DNA from: Haemophilus parainfluenzae
Lineage (GTDB): Bacteria; Pseudomonadota; Gammaproteobacteria; Enterobacterales; Pasteurellaceae
Direction of reading: 5' to 3'
Assembly (NCBI RefSeq): GCF_036288925.1
Contig: NZ_CP127167.1
Span: 1,674,001 to 1,738,000, forward strand
Length of the DNA stretch: 64,000 nt
The position numbers and the translations under genes are program-made. The notes beneath the pieces are model-generated. The model worked only from the letters and a program-made list of their open reading frames with translations, was not told where the DNA came from and made no database searches. This document shows positions 50,906 to 62,684 of the stretch, piece after piece (position 1 is the stretch's first letter; each line of letters starts with the position of its first letter).

Positions 50906-51829
50906 TTATTTTTTAGACGGTTTAATGGCTAATAAATTGCAGCTTAATTTACTAATCACATGTTCAGCTGTATTACCTAGTAACGCTGCCGATAAACCTG
51001 TTCTTCCCACTGTGCCTAGAATCACTAATTCAGCTTCAATTTCTTTCGCCACTTCAGGGATTACTTCTTCAGGGAAACCTTCGCGTACATGGGTATGATC
51101 CTCATCAATACCAAATTTTTGACGTAAGGCTTTCATATTGATAAGGTGTTGACCACGAATGCCATTTTCATAACCTGAAGTATTAAATTCAGGTAAATCA
51201 ATCGCCATATTAATTGGCGCAACAGGGTAGGCTGCGACTAAATGTACGTTACCACGGTTTAAGTTCTCTGCTAAACTCATGCCTGTTGAAACTAACTCTT
51301 GGTTAAATTCATCTTGATATTCTTGTTCACCCGACACATTAACCGCAACTAAAATACGGCGTTGGTGTTTCCAATCACCATCACGTACCATCAATACTGG
51401 GATTGGACATTTACGTAACAATTGCCAATCTACTGGTGTGAAAATCAATGAGGTAAAACTTTCTTCATCTTTAGTGTATTTCACAACGAGATCATATTGA
51501 TTTTTTTCAACTTCGTCATTTATTGCATCGGCTTCATTACTGTTCCATACAATATGAGATTCAAATTCAATTTCAGGATCAGCATATTTATCTAAATAAA
51601 ATTGTACAGCTTGACGTTGTTGCTCAATGGCAGTTTTATGCATTTCACTTCGTTCTTCCGAAGAAAGAAGAGCAGACATCTCATAAGATAAATCATAGAC
51701 ACTTAATAGTGCAGTAATTTTCACTTTTTTTTCACTTTGCTGTTCTTTCGCCAAACGAACAGCTCGAGCAAGTGCGTATTGTTTTTCATTATCAGGATTA
51801 AGAACAACAAGAATATTATTAAATTTCAT
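50906..51829 (-). CDS. uspE: Universal stress protein E (two Usp domains)
   Basis: The 307-residue protein is a tandem Usp protein: domain one at about residues 1-150 (FNNILVVLNPDNEKQYAL) and domain two from about 155, ending with the ATP/phosphate loop GTVGRTGLSAALLGNTAEHVI. UspE is linked to stress survival, motility and aggregation in E. coli. It lies downstream of fnr on the same strand, as in other gamma-proteobacteria, but a terminator stands between them, so its expression is partly separate. Confidence 0.93.
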   Translation of the reverse strand: MKFNNILVVLNPDNEKQYALARAVRLAKEQQSEKKVKITALLSVYDLSYEMSALLSSEERSEMHKTAIEQQRQAVQFYLDKYADPEIEFESHIVWNSNEADAINDEVEKNQYDLVVKYTKDEESFTSLIFTPVDWQLLRKCPIPVLMVRDGDWKHQRRILVAVNVSGEQEYQDEFNQELVSTGMSLAENLNRGNVHLVAAYPVAPINMAIDLPEFNTSGYENGIRGQHLINMKALRQKFGIDEDHTHVREGFPEEVIPEVAKEIEAELVILGTVGRTGLSAALLGNTAEHVISKLSCNLLAIKPSKK

Positions 51830-51935
51830 AAAACCTCCAAAAGATGAGATATCAATAGGATAGAAAAGATTTTAAACGATGACAAGAACCGATTATCAAA
51901 AAAGTGATCTCGTGCAAGTTTTTTTTGTTTCAAAT

Positions 51936-51964
51936 GTTAAAAAAGCGTGAAAACTCACGCTTTT
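51936..51964 (-). terminator. Terminator after fnr
   Basis: AAAAGCGTGA (51941-51950) pairs with TCACGCTTTT (51955-51964), and six T follow on the minus strand. It lies just after the fnr stop. Confidence 0.9.
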
Positions 51965-51967
51965 AAT

Positions 51968-52741
51968 TTATTCTGCTAATTGGATTTTGGTTTTATGTAC
52001 ACCTGTTAAATCAATCAAGGCATTAATATCATTAATCGTAATGTATTTACCTTGAACAGAGAGTACACCCAGTTTTTGGAAACGACCAAGTAAACGACTG
52101 ATGGTTTCAACGGTTAAACCAAGATAGTTACCAATATCACTACGAGTCATGGTTAAACGAAATTCTTTCGCTGAGAAACCACGAGCAGAATAGCGTTTTG
52201 ATAGATTGTGAATAAATGCCGCTAAACGTTCTTCCGCATTCATTTTAGAAAGTAATAAAATCATTTCTTGATCGCTTTTGATTTCACTACTCATTAAACG
52301 CATAATTTGCTGGCGAAGCTTAGGCATTTTGCCAGATAAATCATCTAAAATATCAAAGGGAATCTCACATACCATAGCAGTTTCTAACGCTTGAGCAAAA
52401 CTTGGATGGCGCATATTGGTGATGGCATCAAAGCCCACTAAATCACCAGGCAAATGAAAAGACGTTATTTGTTCTTCACCAGTTTCACTAATAGTGTAGG
52501 TTTTGATCGTGCCAGAACGAATGGCATAAATAGAATTAAGTGTATCGCCCGCTTTAAAAAGAACTTGTGATTTTTGAATAGGTTTTTTACGCTCGATAAT
52601 ATTATCAAGCTGATCAAGCTCGTGCTCATTTAAAGTGAAAGGAATACAAAGCTGACTAATACTGCAATCTTGGCAATGAATCGCACAACCACCAGATTGA
52701 ACTCTGCGCCCTGATTTGGTTTCTGAAACAAAAGTTTTCAT
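51968..52741 (-). CDS. fnr: FNR, oxygen-sensing CRP-family regulator
   Basis: The 257-residue protein has cysteines C19, C23, C26 and C32 at the N-terminus ([14 protein letters not shown]) plus one in MVCEIPF, which together give the oxygen-labile 4Fe-4S ligands. The cyclic-nucleotide-like fold follows, and the C-terminal HTH contains [25 protein letters not shown]. It switches genes for anaerobic respiration. Its own promoter carries an FNR box, so autoregulation is likely. Confidence 0.97.
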   Translation of the reverse strand: MKTFVSETKSGRRVQSGGCAIHCQDCSISQLCIPFTLNEHELDQLDNIIERKKPIQKSQVLFKAGDTLNSIYAIRSGTIKTYTISETGEEQITSFHLPGDLVGFDAITNMRHPSFAQALETAMVCEIPFDILDDLSGKMPKLRQQIMRLMSSEIKSDQEMILLLSKMNAEERLAAFIHNLSKRYSARGFSAKEFRLTMTRSDIGNYLGLTVETISRLLGRFQKLGVLSVQGKYITINDINALIDLTGVHKTKIQLAE

Positions 52742-52759
52742 TAGTTCCTCAAATCGATA

Positions 52760-52787
52760 AATATAGTGTAAAATTGATCTAACTCAA
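52760..52787 (-). promoter_or_regulatory. fnr promoter with FNR box
   Basis: TTGATCTAACTCAA at 52774-52787 matches TTGATnnnnATCAA in 9 of 10 positions. On the minus strand TTGAGT, a 16-base spacer and TATATT (complement at 52760-52765) form a promoter whose -35 lies in the box, fitting autorepression. On the plus strand the same box could act on the small gene at 52840. Confidence 0.8.
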
Positions 52788-52839
52788 TTATTCTACCACT
52801 AAATAGTCAATTAAAGAAGTTATCTAAGAGTAAATAGGT

Positions 52840-52935
52840 ATGGCAGCAGAAAAATTAACCAAAAAACGTTTAATACAAATTATTATCATGCTGATTATTT
52901 TAGTTAGTGCATTTGTGTGGCGATATATATTGTGA
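52840..52935 (+). CDS. Small 31-residue single-membrane-span peptide, divergent from fnr
   Basis: ATG at 52840 opens a 31-residue frame, MAAEKLTKKRL then a hydrophobic span IQIIIMLIILVSAFVW and a short end RYIL. The layout, a basic start followed by one membrane helix, is that of genuine small membrane proteins. AAGAG lies nine bases upstream. It diverges from fnr and could share its FNR box. I do not recognise the family. The remaining sequence to mukF, about 230 bp, shows only the mukF promoter and an uptake sequence. Confidence 0.55.
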   Translation: MAAEKLTKKRLIQIIIMLIILVSAFVWRYIL

Positions 52936-53100
52936 TAAATGTGACAAGTTTTAATGTTTTTAAGCGAATAAATCAAAGAACGATTTAAACTGTTTTTTCT
53001 TTTTGAATAATCATACCTCACTGTATAAAGATTATAATTCTTAATGAATTGTGCATAATACCTATACATATAAAAAGTGCGGTCAATTTACAAGAAGATT

Positions 53101-53129
53101 TTCAAGATTGACAAAAAATCCTGTATAAT
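53101..53129 (+). promoter_or_regulatory. mukFEB promoter candidate
   Basis: A perfect TATAAT at 53124-53129 with TTCAAG 17 bases upstream (53101-53106). The transcript would start near 53136, about 34 bases before the mukF ATG. A TTGACA at 53109-53114 is too close to the -10 to be its partner. Confidence 0.6.
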
Positions 53130-53169
53130 CTCACCAATTTTTTGTTCAATTTTAAGCTTTTGTAACCGA

Positions 53170-54504
53170 ATGATCGAAACCTCACAAACCATTCCTGAAC
53201 TCGTCTTATGGGCGAAAGAGCGGGAATTTTCGTTAAATCTGCCGACAGAGCGTTTGGTGTTTTTACTGGCTATTGCCATCTATAACAACGAACGTTTAGA
53301 CGGTGAGATGTTAGAAGCTGATTTAGTGGATATTTTCCGCCATACAGCCAATGCCTTTGACCAATCAACGGACGCGATTGCCACCCGTGCCAATAATGCT
53401 ATCAATGAATTGGTGAAGCAGCGTTTTCTTAACCGTTTCAGCAGTGAATTTACTGAAGGGCTTTCCATTTATCGTCTCACCCCATTAGGTGTTGGCGTAT
53501 CGGATTATTATATTCGTCAGCGTGAATTTTCTGCGTTACGTCTTTCTGTACAGCTTTCTATTGTGGCTGATGAAATTCAGCGTGCATCTGATGCTGCAGA
53601 AGAAGCGACAGCAAAAGGGGAGAATGAGCATTTTTGGCGTCGGAATGTTTTCGCTCCGTTAAAATATTCTGTGGCAGAGATTTTCGATAGTATCGATTTA
53701 TCACAACGCGTGATGGATGAAAATCAGCAAAGTATTAAAGAAGAAATTGCAAATTTACTTACTAAAGATTGGCAGGCAGCAATTTCTAGCTGTGAGCGCT
53801 TATTAGATGAAACCTCAGGCAATTTACGTGAGTTACAAGATACTTTAAATGCAGCGGGTGATAAGTTACAGGCTCAATTATTACGTATTCAAGATTGTGT
53901 AATTGGTCATGATGAGCTGTATTTTATTGAACAATTAATCACTGATTTACAATCCAAGCTTGACCGCATTATTAGCTGGGGACAACAAGCTATTGATTTA
54001 TGGATTGGTTATGACCGTCACGTGCATAAATTTATCCGTACCGCCATTGATATGGATAAAAACCGTGTATTCTCACAACGCTTGCGTAATTCTATCCATA
54101 GCTATTTCGATCATCCTTGGTTCTTGTGGACTGCTCAAGCGGAACGTTTGGTCGATCTGCGTGATGAAGAAATGGTATTACGTGAAGATGATGCATTGGG
54201 TGAATTACCTGAAGCGTTGCAATATGAATCTTTGGCTGATTTACATGATCAAATCGTCGAGCATATGCAAGGCTTACTCATTCAATACCGTGAAAATAAT
54301 CGTCCAATTGATTTAAGTTTGGTCTTAAAAGAACAATTAGAGGCTTATCCACTTTCCCGTCATTTTGATGTGGCACGTATTATTGTGGATCAAGCAGTGC
54401 GTTTAGGTATGGCAAATGATGATTTAGCCGGTCTTTATCCGCAATGGCAGGAAATTAACGATTACGGCGCAGAAGTGCAAGCGCATGTGATTGATAAATA
54501 TTAA
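53170..54504 (+). CDS. mukF: Chromosome partition protein MukF (kleisin)
   Basis: From the ATG at 53170 ([19 protein letters not shown]) the protein has 444 residues. It follows E. coli MukF along its length: the winged-helix N-domain ([21 protein letters not shown]), a helical dimer region ([10 protein letters not shown]), the middle acidic region and the C-terminal winged helix ending [16 protein letters not shown]. It links MukE and MukB heads in the SMC-like condensin of gamma-proteobacteria. The frame open from 53077 is a non-coding extension. Confidence 0.96.
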   Translation: MIETSQTIPELVLWAKEREFSLNLPTERLVFLLAIAIYNNERLDGEMLEADLVDIFRHTANAFDQSTDAIATRANNAINELVKQRFLNRFSSEFTEGLSIYRLTPLGVGVSDYYIRQREFSALRLSVQLSIVADEIQRASDAAEEATAKGENEHFWRRNVFAPLKYSVAEIFDSIDLSQRVMDENQQSIKEEIANLLTKDWQAAISSCERLLDETSGNLRELQDTLNAAGDKLQAQLLRIQDCVIGHDELYFIEQLITDLQSKLDRIISWGQQAIDLWIGYDRHVHKFIRTAIDMDKNRVFSQRLRNSIHSYFDHPWFLWTAQAERLVDLRDEEMVLREDDALGELPEALQYESLADLHDQIVEHMQGLLIQYRENNRPIDLSLVLKEQLEAYPLSRHFDVARIIVDQAVRLGMANDDLAGLYPQWQEINDYGAEVQAHVIDKY

Positions 54505-54550
54505 TTTCGTGGCTTACCCAAAAACGAATTCATAAAATGAGAAATTAACC

Positions 54551-55303
54551 ATGACATATATTCAAGATGTAATTTCCCCGAAATTGGCAAATGCCATTGC
54601 AAATCCTATTTTCCCGGCAGTGGACAGCTTATTGCGTTCAGGTCGCCATATCAGCACAGATCAATTAGATAATCATGCTTTTTTGATGGATTTCCAAAAT
54701 GAGTTGGATGGCTTTTATCGCCGCTACAACGTGGAATTGATTCGCGCACCGGAAGGCTTTTTCTATTTACGTCCGAAAGCCACGACCTTAATTGCCCGTT
54801 CAGTGCTTTCCGAATTAGAAATGTTGGTTGGGAAAGTGCTTTGCTATTTGTATTTAAGTCCAGAACGTTTGGCACAGCAAGGTATCTTCAGTACACAAGA
54901 AGTCTATGATGAATTACTAAATTTAGCAGACGAAGGCAAATTATTGAAAGCCGTCAATCAACGTTCTAGCGGTTCAGATTTAGATAAGCAAAAATTAGCT
55001 GAAAAAGTACGCGCGGCGATCGGCCGTTTACGCCGTTTAGGCATGATTCATACAGTAGGTGAACAGCATAGCGGTAAATTTACTATTTCAGAATCAGTTT
55101 TCCGTTTTGGAGCTGAAGTCCGTTCTGGCGATGACCCGTTAGAAGCACAAGCTCGCTTAATTCGTGATGGGGAAGCGGCAACACCGCAATCCCTAGAATT
55201 GGAAAAACAAGCAAAAGCGGCAAGCCATGCTGATGACCTCGATGATGAAGAAAGTGCAGTCGAAATTGATGAAGAATTTGATGATGCAGGAGAACAAGAA
55301 TAA
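54551..55303 (+). CDS. mukE: Chromosome partition protein MukE
   Basis: The 250-residue protein consists of winged-helix domains ([29 protein letters not shown]) and an acidic tail ([23 protein letters not shown]). It binds MukF and regulates MukB ATPase. Its stop overlaps the mukB start (TAATG), and it is 46 bp after mukF. Confidence 0.96.
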   Translation: MTYIQDVISPKLANAIANPIFPAVDSLLRSGRHISTDQLDNHAFLMDFQNELDGFYRRYNVELIRAPEGFFYLRPKATTLIARSVLSELEMLVGKVLCYLYLSPERLAQQGIFSTQEVYDELLNLADEGKLLKAVNQRSSGSDLDKQKLAEKVRAAIGRLRRLGMIHTVGEQHSGKFTISESVFRFGAEVRSGDDPLEAQARLIRDGEAATPQSLELEKQAKAASHADDLDDEESAVEIDEEFDDAGEQE

Positions 55304-58300
55304 TGTCTGATGTATTAGAACTTGAAAATGAAATCTATCAAGACGAACCTGAGCAATCAACCGAACAGGTTGAAGAAGAATTTATTGCTCCTGTATTAAA
55401 CCAACATAATGGGGTAGAACGTGGTAAATTCCGTTCACTAACCTTAATTAACTGGAATGGTTTCTTTGCCCGTACCTTTGATTTGGATGAATTGGTGACC
55501 ACACTTTCTGGTGGTAATGGTGCCGGTAAATCTACAACCATGGCGGGTTTTGTCACTGCATTAATTCCAGACTTAACCTTATTGCATTTCCGTAATACCA
55601 CAGAAGCAGGCTCGACAGGTGGCTCTCGTGATAAAGGCTTACACGGTAAATTGCGTCCGGGCGTTTGTTACGCAGTATTGGATACCATCAACTCACGTCA
55701 CCAACGAATTCTCGTAGGTGTGCGTCTGCAACAAATCGCAGGTCGTGATAAGAAAGTCGATTTAAAAACATTCTCGATTCAAGGTGTAGAATTATCCTTA
55801 AATCCGACCTCACTTTTCACTGAAACAGTCGGTGAGCGTCAAGCGCGTGTACTCAATTTAAATGAATTAAAAGACAAAATTGAAAATCTTGGTGCGCAAT
55901 TTAAACAATATCATTCCATCACTGATTATCACGGCATGATGTTTGATTTAGGTATTATTCCAAAACGCTTACGTAGTGCCTCAGACCGTAGCAAATTCTA
56001 TAAATTAATCGAAGCTTCTTTATACGGTGGTATTTCCAGCGCTATTACTCGTTCTTTACGTGATTACTTATTGCCAGAAAACCTTGGTGTGCGCAAAGCC
56101 TTCCAAGATATGGAAAGTGCGTTACGTGAAAACCGCATGACCCTTGAGGCAATTAAAGTTACGCAATCTGACCGTGATTTATTCAAACATTTAATCACCG
56201 AAACCACTAATTATGTGGCATCAGATTATATGCGTAACGCCAATGAACGTCGTGGCAATATCGAAGCGGCTTTAGGTTTCCGCCGTGATTGGTATAAAGC
56301 AAAAGCTGAGCAAGAATTATCGCAACATCGACTAATTGATTTAAGCCGTGAAGCAGCTGAATTGGCAGAAAATGAACGTACTTTAGAAGTCGATCACCAA
56401 AGTGCGGCGGATCATCTGAACTTGGTATTAAATGCGTTACGTCATCAAGAAAAAGTGTCGCGTTATCAAGAAGATGTGGCTGAACTTACAGAAAAATTAG
56501 AAGAACAAAAAATGGTTGTGGAAACCGCAACCGAACAGCTTGAAGAAAGCCAAGCACAATTTGAGCAAACAGAACTTGAAATTGACCAAGTACGTGCGCA
56601 ACTTGCGGATTATCAACAAGCATTAGATGCACAACAAACCCGTGCATTGCAATATCAACAAGCAATTGCCGCACTTGAAAAAGCGAAAACCTTATGTGGT
56701 TTAGCGGATTTGAGCGTAAAAAATGCGGAAGATTACCAAGCAGAGTTTGCTGTCCATGCAGAAAGTCTTACCGAGCAAGTGCTTGAGTTAGAACATAAAA
56801 TGTCTATTTCTGAAGCGGCTAAATCACAATTTGATAAAGCCTATCAGTTGGTATGTAAAATTGCTGGTGATATGCCACGTTCAAGTGCTTGGGAAAGTGC
56901 TAAAGAATTATTGCGTGAATATCCAACACAAAAAATTCAAGCACAACAAACCCCGCAATTACGCGCAAAATTACATGAGTTAGAGCAGCGCTATGCTCAA
57001 CAACAAAGTGCGGTTAAATTATTGGCTGATTTTAATCAACGTGCTGATTTATCTTTAGAAACTGCTGATGAACTTGAAGCATACCACGCTGAACAAGAAG
57101 AACTCATTGAAAGTTTGAATGAAGAATTTGCTGAGCAAGTAGAAAACCGTTCAACTTTGCGTCAAAAACGTGAAAGTTTGACCGCACTTTACGAAGAAAA
57201 TGCTCGTAAAGCACCGGCTTGGTTAACTGCTCAAGCCGCTTTAGAACGCTTACAAGAGCAAAGTGGTGAAACCTTCGAGCATAGCCAAGATGTGATGCAT
57301 TTTATGCAATCACAATTGGTGAAAGAACGTGAGCTGACTATTCAACGTGACAATTTAGAAAAACAACGTCAACAATTAGACGAGCAAATTTCTCGTTTAA
57401 GCCAACCAGATGGTTCTGAAGATGCTCGCTTGAATGTGCTTGCAGAACGTTTTGGTGGTGTATTGCTTTCTGAATTATATGATGATGTACCAATTGAAGA
57501 TGCACCTTATTTCTCGGCACTTTATGGTCCTGCACGTCATGCTATTGTCGTTCATGATCTCAACATGGTACGCGAACAATTAGCTAATTTAGAAGACTGT
57601 CCAGACGATTTATATTTAATCGAAGGTGACCCAAATGCCTTTGATGACAGTGTTCTTTCAGCTCAAGAGCTTGAAATGGGCGTTGTGGTGCAAGTTTCTG
57701 ATCGTGAATTGCGCTATTCAAAATTCCCGCAAATTCCATTATTCGGCCGTGCAGCACGTGAAAAACATTTAGAAGAATTACAAGCTAAACGTGATGAAAT
57801 TGCGGAAGAATACGCACAAATCGCCTTTGACGTACAAAAATGTCAACGTTTACACGAACACTTTAGTCAGTTTGTTGGCTTACATCTAGCCCTTGCGTTC
57901 CAACCAAACCCAGAAGAGGTGATGGCGGAAATCAATCAAGAACGCAATGAAATTGATCGCGAGCTCAATCAATTCTCAAGCACCGAACAACAAATTCGCA
58001 TTAAATTGGATAATGCCAAAGAAAAAATGCAATTGTTGAATAAGTTAATGCCACAGCTTAACTTGCTCGCTGATGAAGAATTACTTGATCGCATTGAAGA
58101 GTGCCGCGAACAATTAGACATCGCAGAGCAAGATGAAAGCTTTATTCGTCAACATGGCGTTGCGTTGTCACAATTAGAACCGATTGCCAATACCTTACAA
58201 AGTGATCCAGAAAACTATGAACGCTTAAAAGCTGATTTAACTCAAGCGGTTGAACGTCAAAAACAAGTACAACAACGTGTATTTGCTTTAGCGGATGTAG

Positions 58301-59817
58301 TACAACGTAAAAATCACTTCAGCTATGAAGATGCAGGTCAAGCAGAAACGTCAGAGCTTAATGAGCAACTTCGTCAACGTTTGGAACAATTGCAGTCACA
58401 ACGTGATACTCAACGTGAACAATTACGTCAAAAACAAAGCCAATTTGCACAATACAATCAAGTATTTATCCACTTGCAAAGTTCTTATGATAGTAAAAAT
58501 CAATTGTTAAAAGAATTAATTGCTGAGATTGGTGAATTGGGTGTGCGAGTTGATGAAGGGGCAGAGGAACGTGCGAGAAATCGCCGTGATGAGTTGTATC
58601 AACAACTTTCAACCAGTCGTCAACGTCGTTCTTATGTTGAAAAACAATTAACACTTATTGAAAGCGAAGCGGAGAACTTAAATAAACGTATTCGCAAAGC
58701 GGAACGTGATTATAAAACTCAACGTGAATTAGTTGTGGCAGCGAAAGCCAGCTGGTGCGTGGTTCTCCGATTATCTCGTAATTCCGATGTGGAAAAACGA
58801 CTCAATCGTCGTGAGTTAGCTTATTTATCTGCTGATGAGTTACGTTCAATGTCGGATAAAGCCTTAGGTGCGTTACGTACTGCGGTGGCAGATAATGAGT
58901 ATCTACGCGATGCATTGCGTATTTCTGAAGATAGCCGTAAACCAGAAAATAAAGTCCGCTTCTTTATTGCTGTCTATCAACATCTTCGTGAACGTATTCG
59001 TCAGGATATTATTAAAACAGATGATCCGATTGATGCAATTGAGCAAATGGAAATTGAGCTTAATCGCTTAACAGAAGAATTGACTGGCCGTGAGAAAAAA
59101 TTGGCGATCAGTTCTGAAAGTGTGGCGAATATTATGCGTAAAACCATTCAACGTGAACAAAACCGTATTCGCATGTTGAACCAAGGCCTACAAAATATTG
59201 CTTTCGGTCAGGTGAAATCGGTACGTTTAGTGGTCAATATTCGCGATACACATGCGATGTTGCTTGATGCGCTGTCAGGTAAACAGGAAGAATATCAAGA
59301 TTTATTCAGCGATAATCGTATTACTTTCTCTGAAGCCATTGCGAAACTTTATCAACGCATTAACCCGCATATTGATATGGGGCAACGCACAGCACAAACT
59401 ATCGGTGAAGAATTATTGGATTACCGTAATTACCTTGAGTTAGAAGTTGAAGTATTCCGTGGTGCAGATGGTTGGTTACGTGCTGAAAGTGGCGCATTAT
59501 CGACTGGTGAAGCAATTGGTACGGGTATGTCAATCCTATTAATGGTTGTACAAAGCTGGGAAGAGGAAAGCCGACGTATTCGCGGTAAAGACATCGTACC
59601 ATGTCGTTTACTCTTCTTAGATGAAGCGGCGCGTTTAGATGGTAAATCTATTTCCACCTTGTTCGAACTTTGCAAACGTTTGGATATGCAATTACTTATC
59701 GCAGCGCCAGAGAATATCAGCCCTGAAAAAGGGACAACCTATAAACTCGTGCGTAAAATCGCCGGCAACCAAGAGCAAGTTCATGTGGTGGGTTTGCGTG
59801 GCTTTGGCGCAGAGTAG
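55303..59817 (+). CDS. mukB: Chromosome partition protein MukB (SMC-like ATPase)
   Basis: The 1504-residue protein has a head with Walker A GGNGAGKS at 70-77, two long coiled-coil arms rich in Glu, Gln and Ala (about residues 340-660 and 820-1110), a central hinge with [24 protein letters not shown], and a C-terminal half-head with the signature [11 protein letters not shown] near 1400 and Walker [12 protein letters not shown] around D1440. It forms the MukBEF condensin, which loads and segregates chromosomal DNA. Uptake sequences occur inside the coiled-coil region, for example near 57005 and 57180. Confidence 0.97.
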   Translation: MSDVLELENEIYQDEPEQSTEQVEEEFIAPVLNQHNGVERGKFRSLTLINWNGFFARTFDLDELVTTLSGGNGAGKSTTMAGFVTALIPDLTLLHFRNTTEAGSTGGSRDKGLHGKLRPGVCYAVLDTINSRHQRILVGVRLQQIAGRDKKVDLKTFSIQGVELSLNPTSLFTETVGERQARVLNLNELKDKIENLGAQFKQYHSITDYHGMMFDLGIIPKRLRSASDRSKFYKLIEASLYGGISSAITRSLRDYLLPENLGVRKAFQDMESALRENRMTLEAIKVTQSDRDLFKHLITETTNYVASDYMRNANERRGNIEAALGFRRDWYKAKAEQELSQHRLIDLSREAAELAENERTLEVDHQSAADHLNLVLNALRHQEKVSRYQEDVAELTEKLEEQKMVVETATEQLEESQAQFEQTELEIDQVRAQLADYQQALDAQQTRALQYQQAIAALEKAKTLCGLADLSVKNAEDYQAEFAVHAESLTEQVLELEHKMSISEAAKSQFDKAYQLVCKIAGDMPRSSAWESAKELLREYPTQKIQAQQTPQLRAKLHELEQRYAQQQSAVKLLADFNQRADLSLETADELEAYHAEQEELIESLNEEFAEQVENRSTLRQKRESLTALYEENARKAPAWLTAQAALERLQEQSGETFEHSQDVMHFMQSQLVKERELTIQRDNLEKQRQQLDEQISRLSQPDGSEDARLNVLAERFGGVLLSELYDDVPIEDAPYFSALYGPARHAIVVHDLNMVREQLANLEDCPDDLYLIEGDPNAFDDSVLSAQELEMGVVVQVSDRELRYSKFPQIPLFGRAAREKHLEELQAKRDEIAEEYAQIAFDVQKCQRLHEHFSQFVGLHLALAFQPNPEEVMAEINQERNEIDRELNQFSSTEQQIRIKLDNAKEKMQLLNKLMPQLNLLADEELLDRIEECREQLDIAEQDESFIRQHGVALSQLEPIANTLQSDPENYERLKADLTQAVERQKQVQQRVFALADVVQRKNHFSYEDAGQAETSELNEQLRQRLEQLQSQRDTQREQLRQKQSQFAQYNQVFIHLQSSYDSKNQLLKELIAEIGELGVRVDEGAEERARNRRDELYQQLSTSRQRRSYVEKQLTLIESEAENLNKRIRKAERDYKTQRELVVAAKASWCVVLRLSRNSDVEKRLNRRELAYLSADELRSMSDKALGALRTAVADNEYLRDALRISEDSRKPENKVRFFIAVYQHLRERIRQDIIKTDDPIDAIEQMEIELNRLTEELTGREKKLAISSESVANIMRKTIQREQNRIRMLNQGLQNIAFGQVKSVRLVVNIRDTHAMLLDALSGKQEEYQDLFSDNRITFSEAIAKLYQRINPHIDMGQRTAQTIGEELLDYRNYLELEVEVFRGADGWLRAESGALSTGEAIGTGMSILLMVVQSWEEESRRIRGKDIVPCRLLFLDEAARLDGKSISTLFELCKRLDMQLLIAAPENISPEKGTTYKLVRKIAGNQEQVHVVGLRGFGAE

Positions 59818-59823
59818 TTTTTT

Positions 59824-59853
59824 AAAGCGGCCAACGCAATTGGCCGCTTTTTT
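59824..59853 (+). terminator. Terminator after mukFEB
   Basis: AAAGCGGCCAA (59824-59834) pairs with TTGGCCGCTTT (59840-59850), then TTT. Confidence 0.92.
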
Positions 59854-59886
59854 CATTGTTATTTTTATGAGAATTTAGGACAAATT

Positions 59887-60759
59887 ATGCACAACCTCAT
59901 TTTTGCTATTTTATGTAGTGTTGCCGTATCGGTGTTACTCAAAGTTGCCCGCAAGAAAAACATCATTATTGAACAAGCAATAGCGTTCAACTATATTGTC
60001 GCCATTTCATTAAGCTATTTCTTACTCAAACTTGATTTTAAAGGATTAGAATTTACTGAATATCTAGCACAAAGTGATAGCACACCTATTTTCCTGGCGT
60101 TAGGGATTTTATTACCAACCGTATTTATCATTATGTCTAAAGCGGTTGAATTTGCTGGCATCGTGCGTTCTGATGCTGCACAACGCTTATCATTATTTCT
60201 ACCGATTGTTGCCTCTTTTATTATTTTCCATGAAACATTAAGTCAGCCTAAAATTGTTGGTATTATTTTGGCATTCATCGGTTTATTCTGTATTTTGAAC
60301 AAATCAAATGAACAAAGTGCGGTCACTTTTAAAGGTATTTTAGGCTTAATCGGTGTTTGGTTTGGTTATGGCACCATTGATATCTTATTCAAACAAGTTG
60401 CCAAAAGCGGGGGAGCATTCCCAACCACATTATTCATTGCTTTCTCATTAGCCGCTTGTGTCATGTTCCTGTATTTATTCCTAAAACGCACTCAGTGGAC
60501 AGTGCCAAGCTTTATTGGTGGAATCATTTTAGGTGTATTGAATTTTTTCAATATCCTGTTTTACATTAAAGCACACCAAAGTTTTGGACAAAACCCAACC
60601 TTAGTTTTTGCGGGAATGAATATTGGTGTGATTTGTTTAGGCACCATCACCGGCGCATTTTTTTTCAAAGAAAAAATCAGCAAAATCAACTGGTTTGGTG
60701 TGCTTATCAGCCTTTCAGCAATTTTCTGCTTATATTATTTAGATAAAATTTTGGCTTAA
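59887..60759 (+). CDS. EamA/DMT-family inner-membrane transporter, substrate unknown
   Basis: The 290-residue protein has about ten hydrophobic segments in two repeated halves, the DMT pattern; the fourth and fifth helices contain SDAAQRLSLFLPIVASFIIFHETLSQPKIVGIILAFIGLF, a common EamA stretch. Export of metabolites or amino acids is typical of the family, but the substrate cannot be inferred. TTAGGACAAATT precedes the ATG. It ends two bases before sbcB, so the two are co-transcribed. Confidence 0.85.
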   Translation: MHNLIFAILCSVAVSVLLKVARKKNIIIEQAIAFNYIVAISLSYFLLKLDFKGLEFTEYLAQSDSTPIFLALGILLPTVFIIMSKAVEFAGIVRSDAAQRLSLFLPIVASFIIFHETLSQPKIVGIILAFIGLFCILNKSNEQSAVTFKGILGLIGVWFGYGTIDILFKQVAKSGGAFPTTLFIAFSLAACVMFLYLFLKRTQWTVPSFIGGIILGVLNFFNILFYIKAHQSFGQNPTLVFAGMNIGVICLGTITGAFFFKEKISKINWFGVLISLSAIFCLYYLDKILA

Positions 60760-60761
60760 TT

Positions 60762-62183
60762 ATGATAAACAATTTTAGTTTTTTTATCTACGATTACGAA
60801 AGTTTTGGTATCAATCCGGCAAGTGATCGTCCAGCTCAATTTGCTGGTATTCGTACCGATGCAGATTTAAATATCATTGGTGAGCCTATTATGTTGTATT
60901 GCAAGCAAACCAATGATTATTTGCCCGCCCCGGAAGCCGTAATGGTCACAGGAATTACGCCACAAGAATGTAATGAAAAGGGGATTCCTGAACCTGAATT
61001 TGCCGCAAAAATTTTAGCTGAGTTTTCACAACCTAATACTTGTGTGATGGGTTATAACAACATTCGTTATGACGATGAAATGACTCGTTATACCTTTTAC
61101 CGTAACTTCATTGATCCCTATGAATATAGCTGGAAAAATGGTAATTCTCGTTGGGATTTACTGGATTTGGTCCGAGCTTGCTATGCACTGCGTCCAGAAG
61201 GGATAAATTGGGCTTATGACGATGATGGTATGCCAAGCTTTCGCTTAGAAAAGCTAACCAAAGCAAATGGTATTGAGCATGAAAATGCCCATGATGCGAT
61301 GGCGGATGTGTATGCAACCATCGCTATGGCTAAATTAATCAAAGAAAAGCAGCCTAAATTATTTCAATTCTTCTTTGAGCATAGAGGTAAAAAGGAAATT
61401 GAGAAATTGATTGACACAGCTGAAATGACACCATTAGTGCACGTTTCTGGCATGCTGGGGAATTATCGTGGCAATTGTGCTTGGGTAGCACCATTAGCAT
61501 GGCATCCAACTAATCAAAATGCTGTAATCGTCTGTGATTTATCAGGTGATATTGATAATTTACTCAATAAAAGTGCGGTTGATTTGCGACAAGATTTATA
61601 TACCAAGAAAAGCGAGCTAGAAGAAAGGGGAGTTTCATCAGTTCCATTAAAATTGGTTCATATTAATAAATGTCCAATTTTGGCGCCTGCAAAAACGTTA
61701 CTGCCGGAAAATGCAGCTCGTTTAGGGATAGACAGACAACATTGCTTAGTTAATTTAGCAAAATTGCGCCAATCCTTAGATATTCGTGAGAAAGTTATTG
61801 AAATCTTCTCAGAAGAACGCGAATTTGAGCCGAGTGATAATGTAGAAACGGAACTTTATAACGGTTTCTTTAGCAATGCCGATAAAAACAATATGGCTAT
61901 TTTACGTGATTTACCACCTGAAAAATTAGCTGATCATGGTTTAGCATTTGAAGATAAACGGATTCCTGAATTGTTGTTCCATTATCGCTCAAGACATTTT
62001 TATAAAACTCTAAATCGTGCAGAGCAAATCAAATGGCAAAAATACCGCCAACGTAAATTAGAACAAAGTGCGGTTAAATTTGAAGAAAGTTTACAACGGT
62101 TAGTAGAGGAATATTCGGATAATCCAATTAAGCTAAATTTACTGCAACAGATTTATGAATACGGAGCAAAACTGTTATCTTAA
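60762..62183 (+). CDS. sbcB: Exodeoxyribonuclease I
   Basis: The 473-residue protein belongs to the DEDDh 3'-5' exonucleases: FIYDYESFG with D11 and E13 at the N-terminus, NNIRYDDEMTRYTFYRNFIDPY, and HENAHDAMADVYATIAMA with the catalytic His and Asp. The SH3-like and C-terminal domains follow. It degrades single-stranded DNA in repair and recombination. It ends with a strong terminator. Confidence 0.96.
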   Translation: MINNFSFFIYDYESFGINPASDRPAQFAGIRTDADLNIIGEPIMLYCKQTNDYLPAPEAVMVTGITPQECNEKGIPEPEFAAKILAEFSQPNTCVMGYNNIRYDDEMTRYTFYRNFIDPYEYSWKNGNSRWDLLDLVRACYALRPEGINWAYDDDGMPSFRLEKLTKANGIEHENAHDAMADVYATIAMAKLIKEKQPKLFQFFFEHRGKKEIEKLIDTAEMTPLVHVSGMLGNYRGNCAWVAPLAWHPTNQNAVIVCDLSGDIDNLLNKSAVDLRQDLYTKKSELEERGVSSVPLKLVHINKCPILAPAKTLLPENAARLGIDRQHCLVNLAKLRQSLDIREKVIEIFSEEREFEPSDNVETELYNGFFSNADKNNMAILRDLPPEKLADHGLAFEDKRIPELLFHYRSRHFYKTLNRAEQIKWQKYRQRKLEQSAVKFEESLQRLVEEYSDNPIKLNLLQQIYEYGAKLLS

Positions 62184-62225
62184 TCTTATACATATCGTGA
62201 CATAGTCACACGAATACTATTCATC

Positions 62226-62262
62226 AAAAACGTAAATCTTATTCCCTAAGATTTACGTTTTT
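62226..62262 (+). terminator. Terminator after sbcB
   Basis: AAAAACGTAAATCTTA (62226-62241) pairs with TAAGATTTACGTTTTT around TTCCC; the final arm provides the T-run. Confidence 0.92.
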
Positions 62263-62301
62263 CTTTTTCAAATCTGATGATATTCACCTCATAAAATAAC
62301 G

Positions 62302-62319
62302 CAGAATTCACGTAGCGTT
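62302..62319 (+). repeat. Left copy of an 18-bp inverted repeat
   Basis: CAGAATTCACGTAGCGTT. Its exact reverse complement lies at 62685-62702, so the pair bounds 365 bp. No target duplication is obvious in the flanks. Confidence 0.85.
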
Positions 62320-62684
62320 GTCATTATTTGATATATATAAACTTCTTTATTTTTTCCTTACATAACAATTTTAGAGTGTATAAATCATTATTTAATCTTA
62401 TTGCAAGGTATTGTGAAGCTAGATTTTGCATCGTTTGAGTGATATTCGCACCTTGTGTATAACCCTGTGATTTATTTAACCCGTAGTTTCCGCTAACCTG
62501 ATAACTAATTTCGCATAATGCATATTATGTTAAATCGAACATGTAAATATGTCACAAATCAAAATAGATAACTATCCTACTTTCATGCTCTGGTCAAAAT
62601 AAGGTGATTTGCGGTTATGGATATAAAAGAAATAAATGGATGTCTTTGTGATGGAATAATTAAATTAGAATGAAATTTTGAGAT

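Noticed and set aside
53109..53129. TTGACA/TATAAT as the mukF promoter
   Set aside because: The spacing is only about nine bases; TTCAAG at 17 bases is the better partner for the TATAAT.
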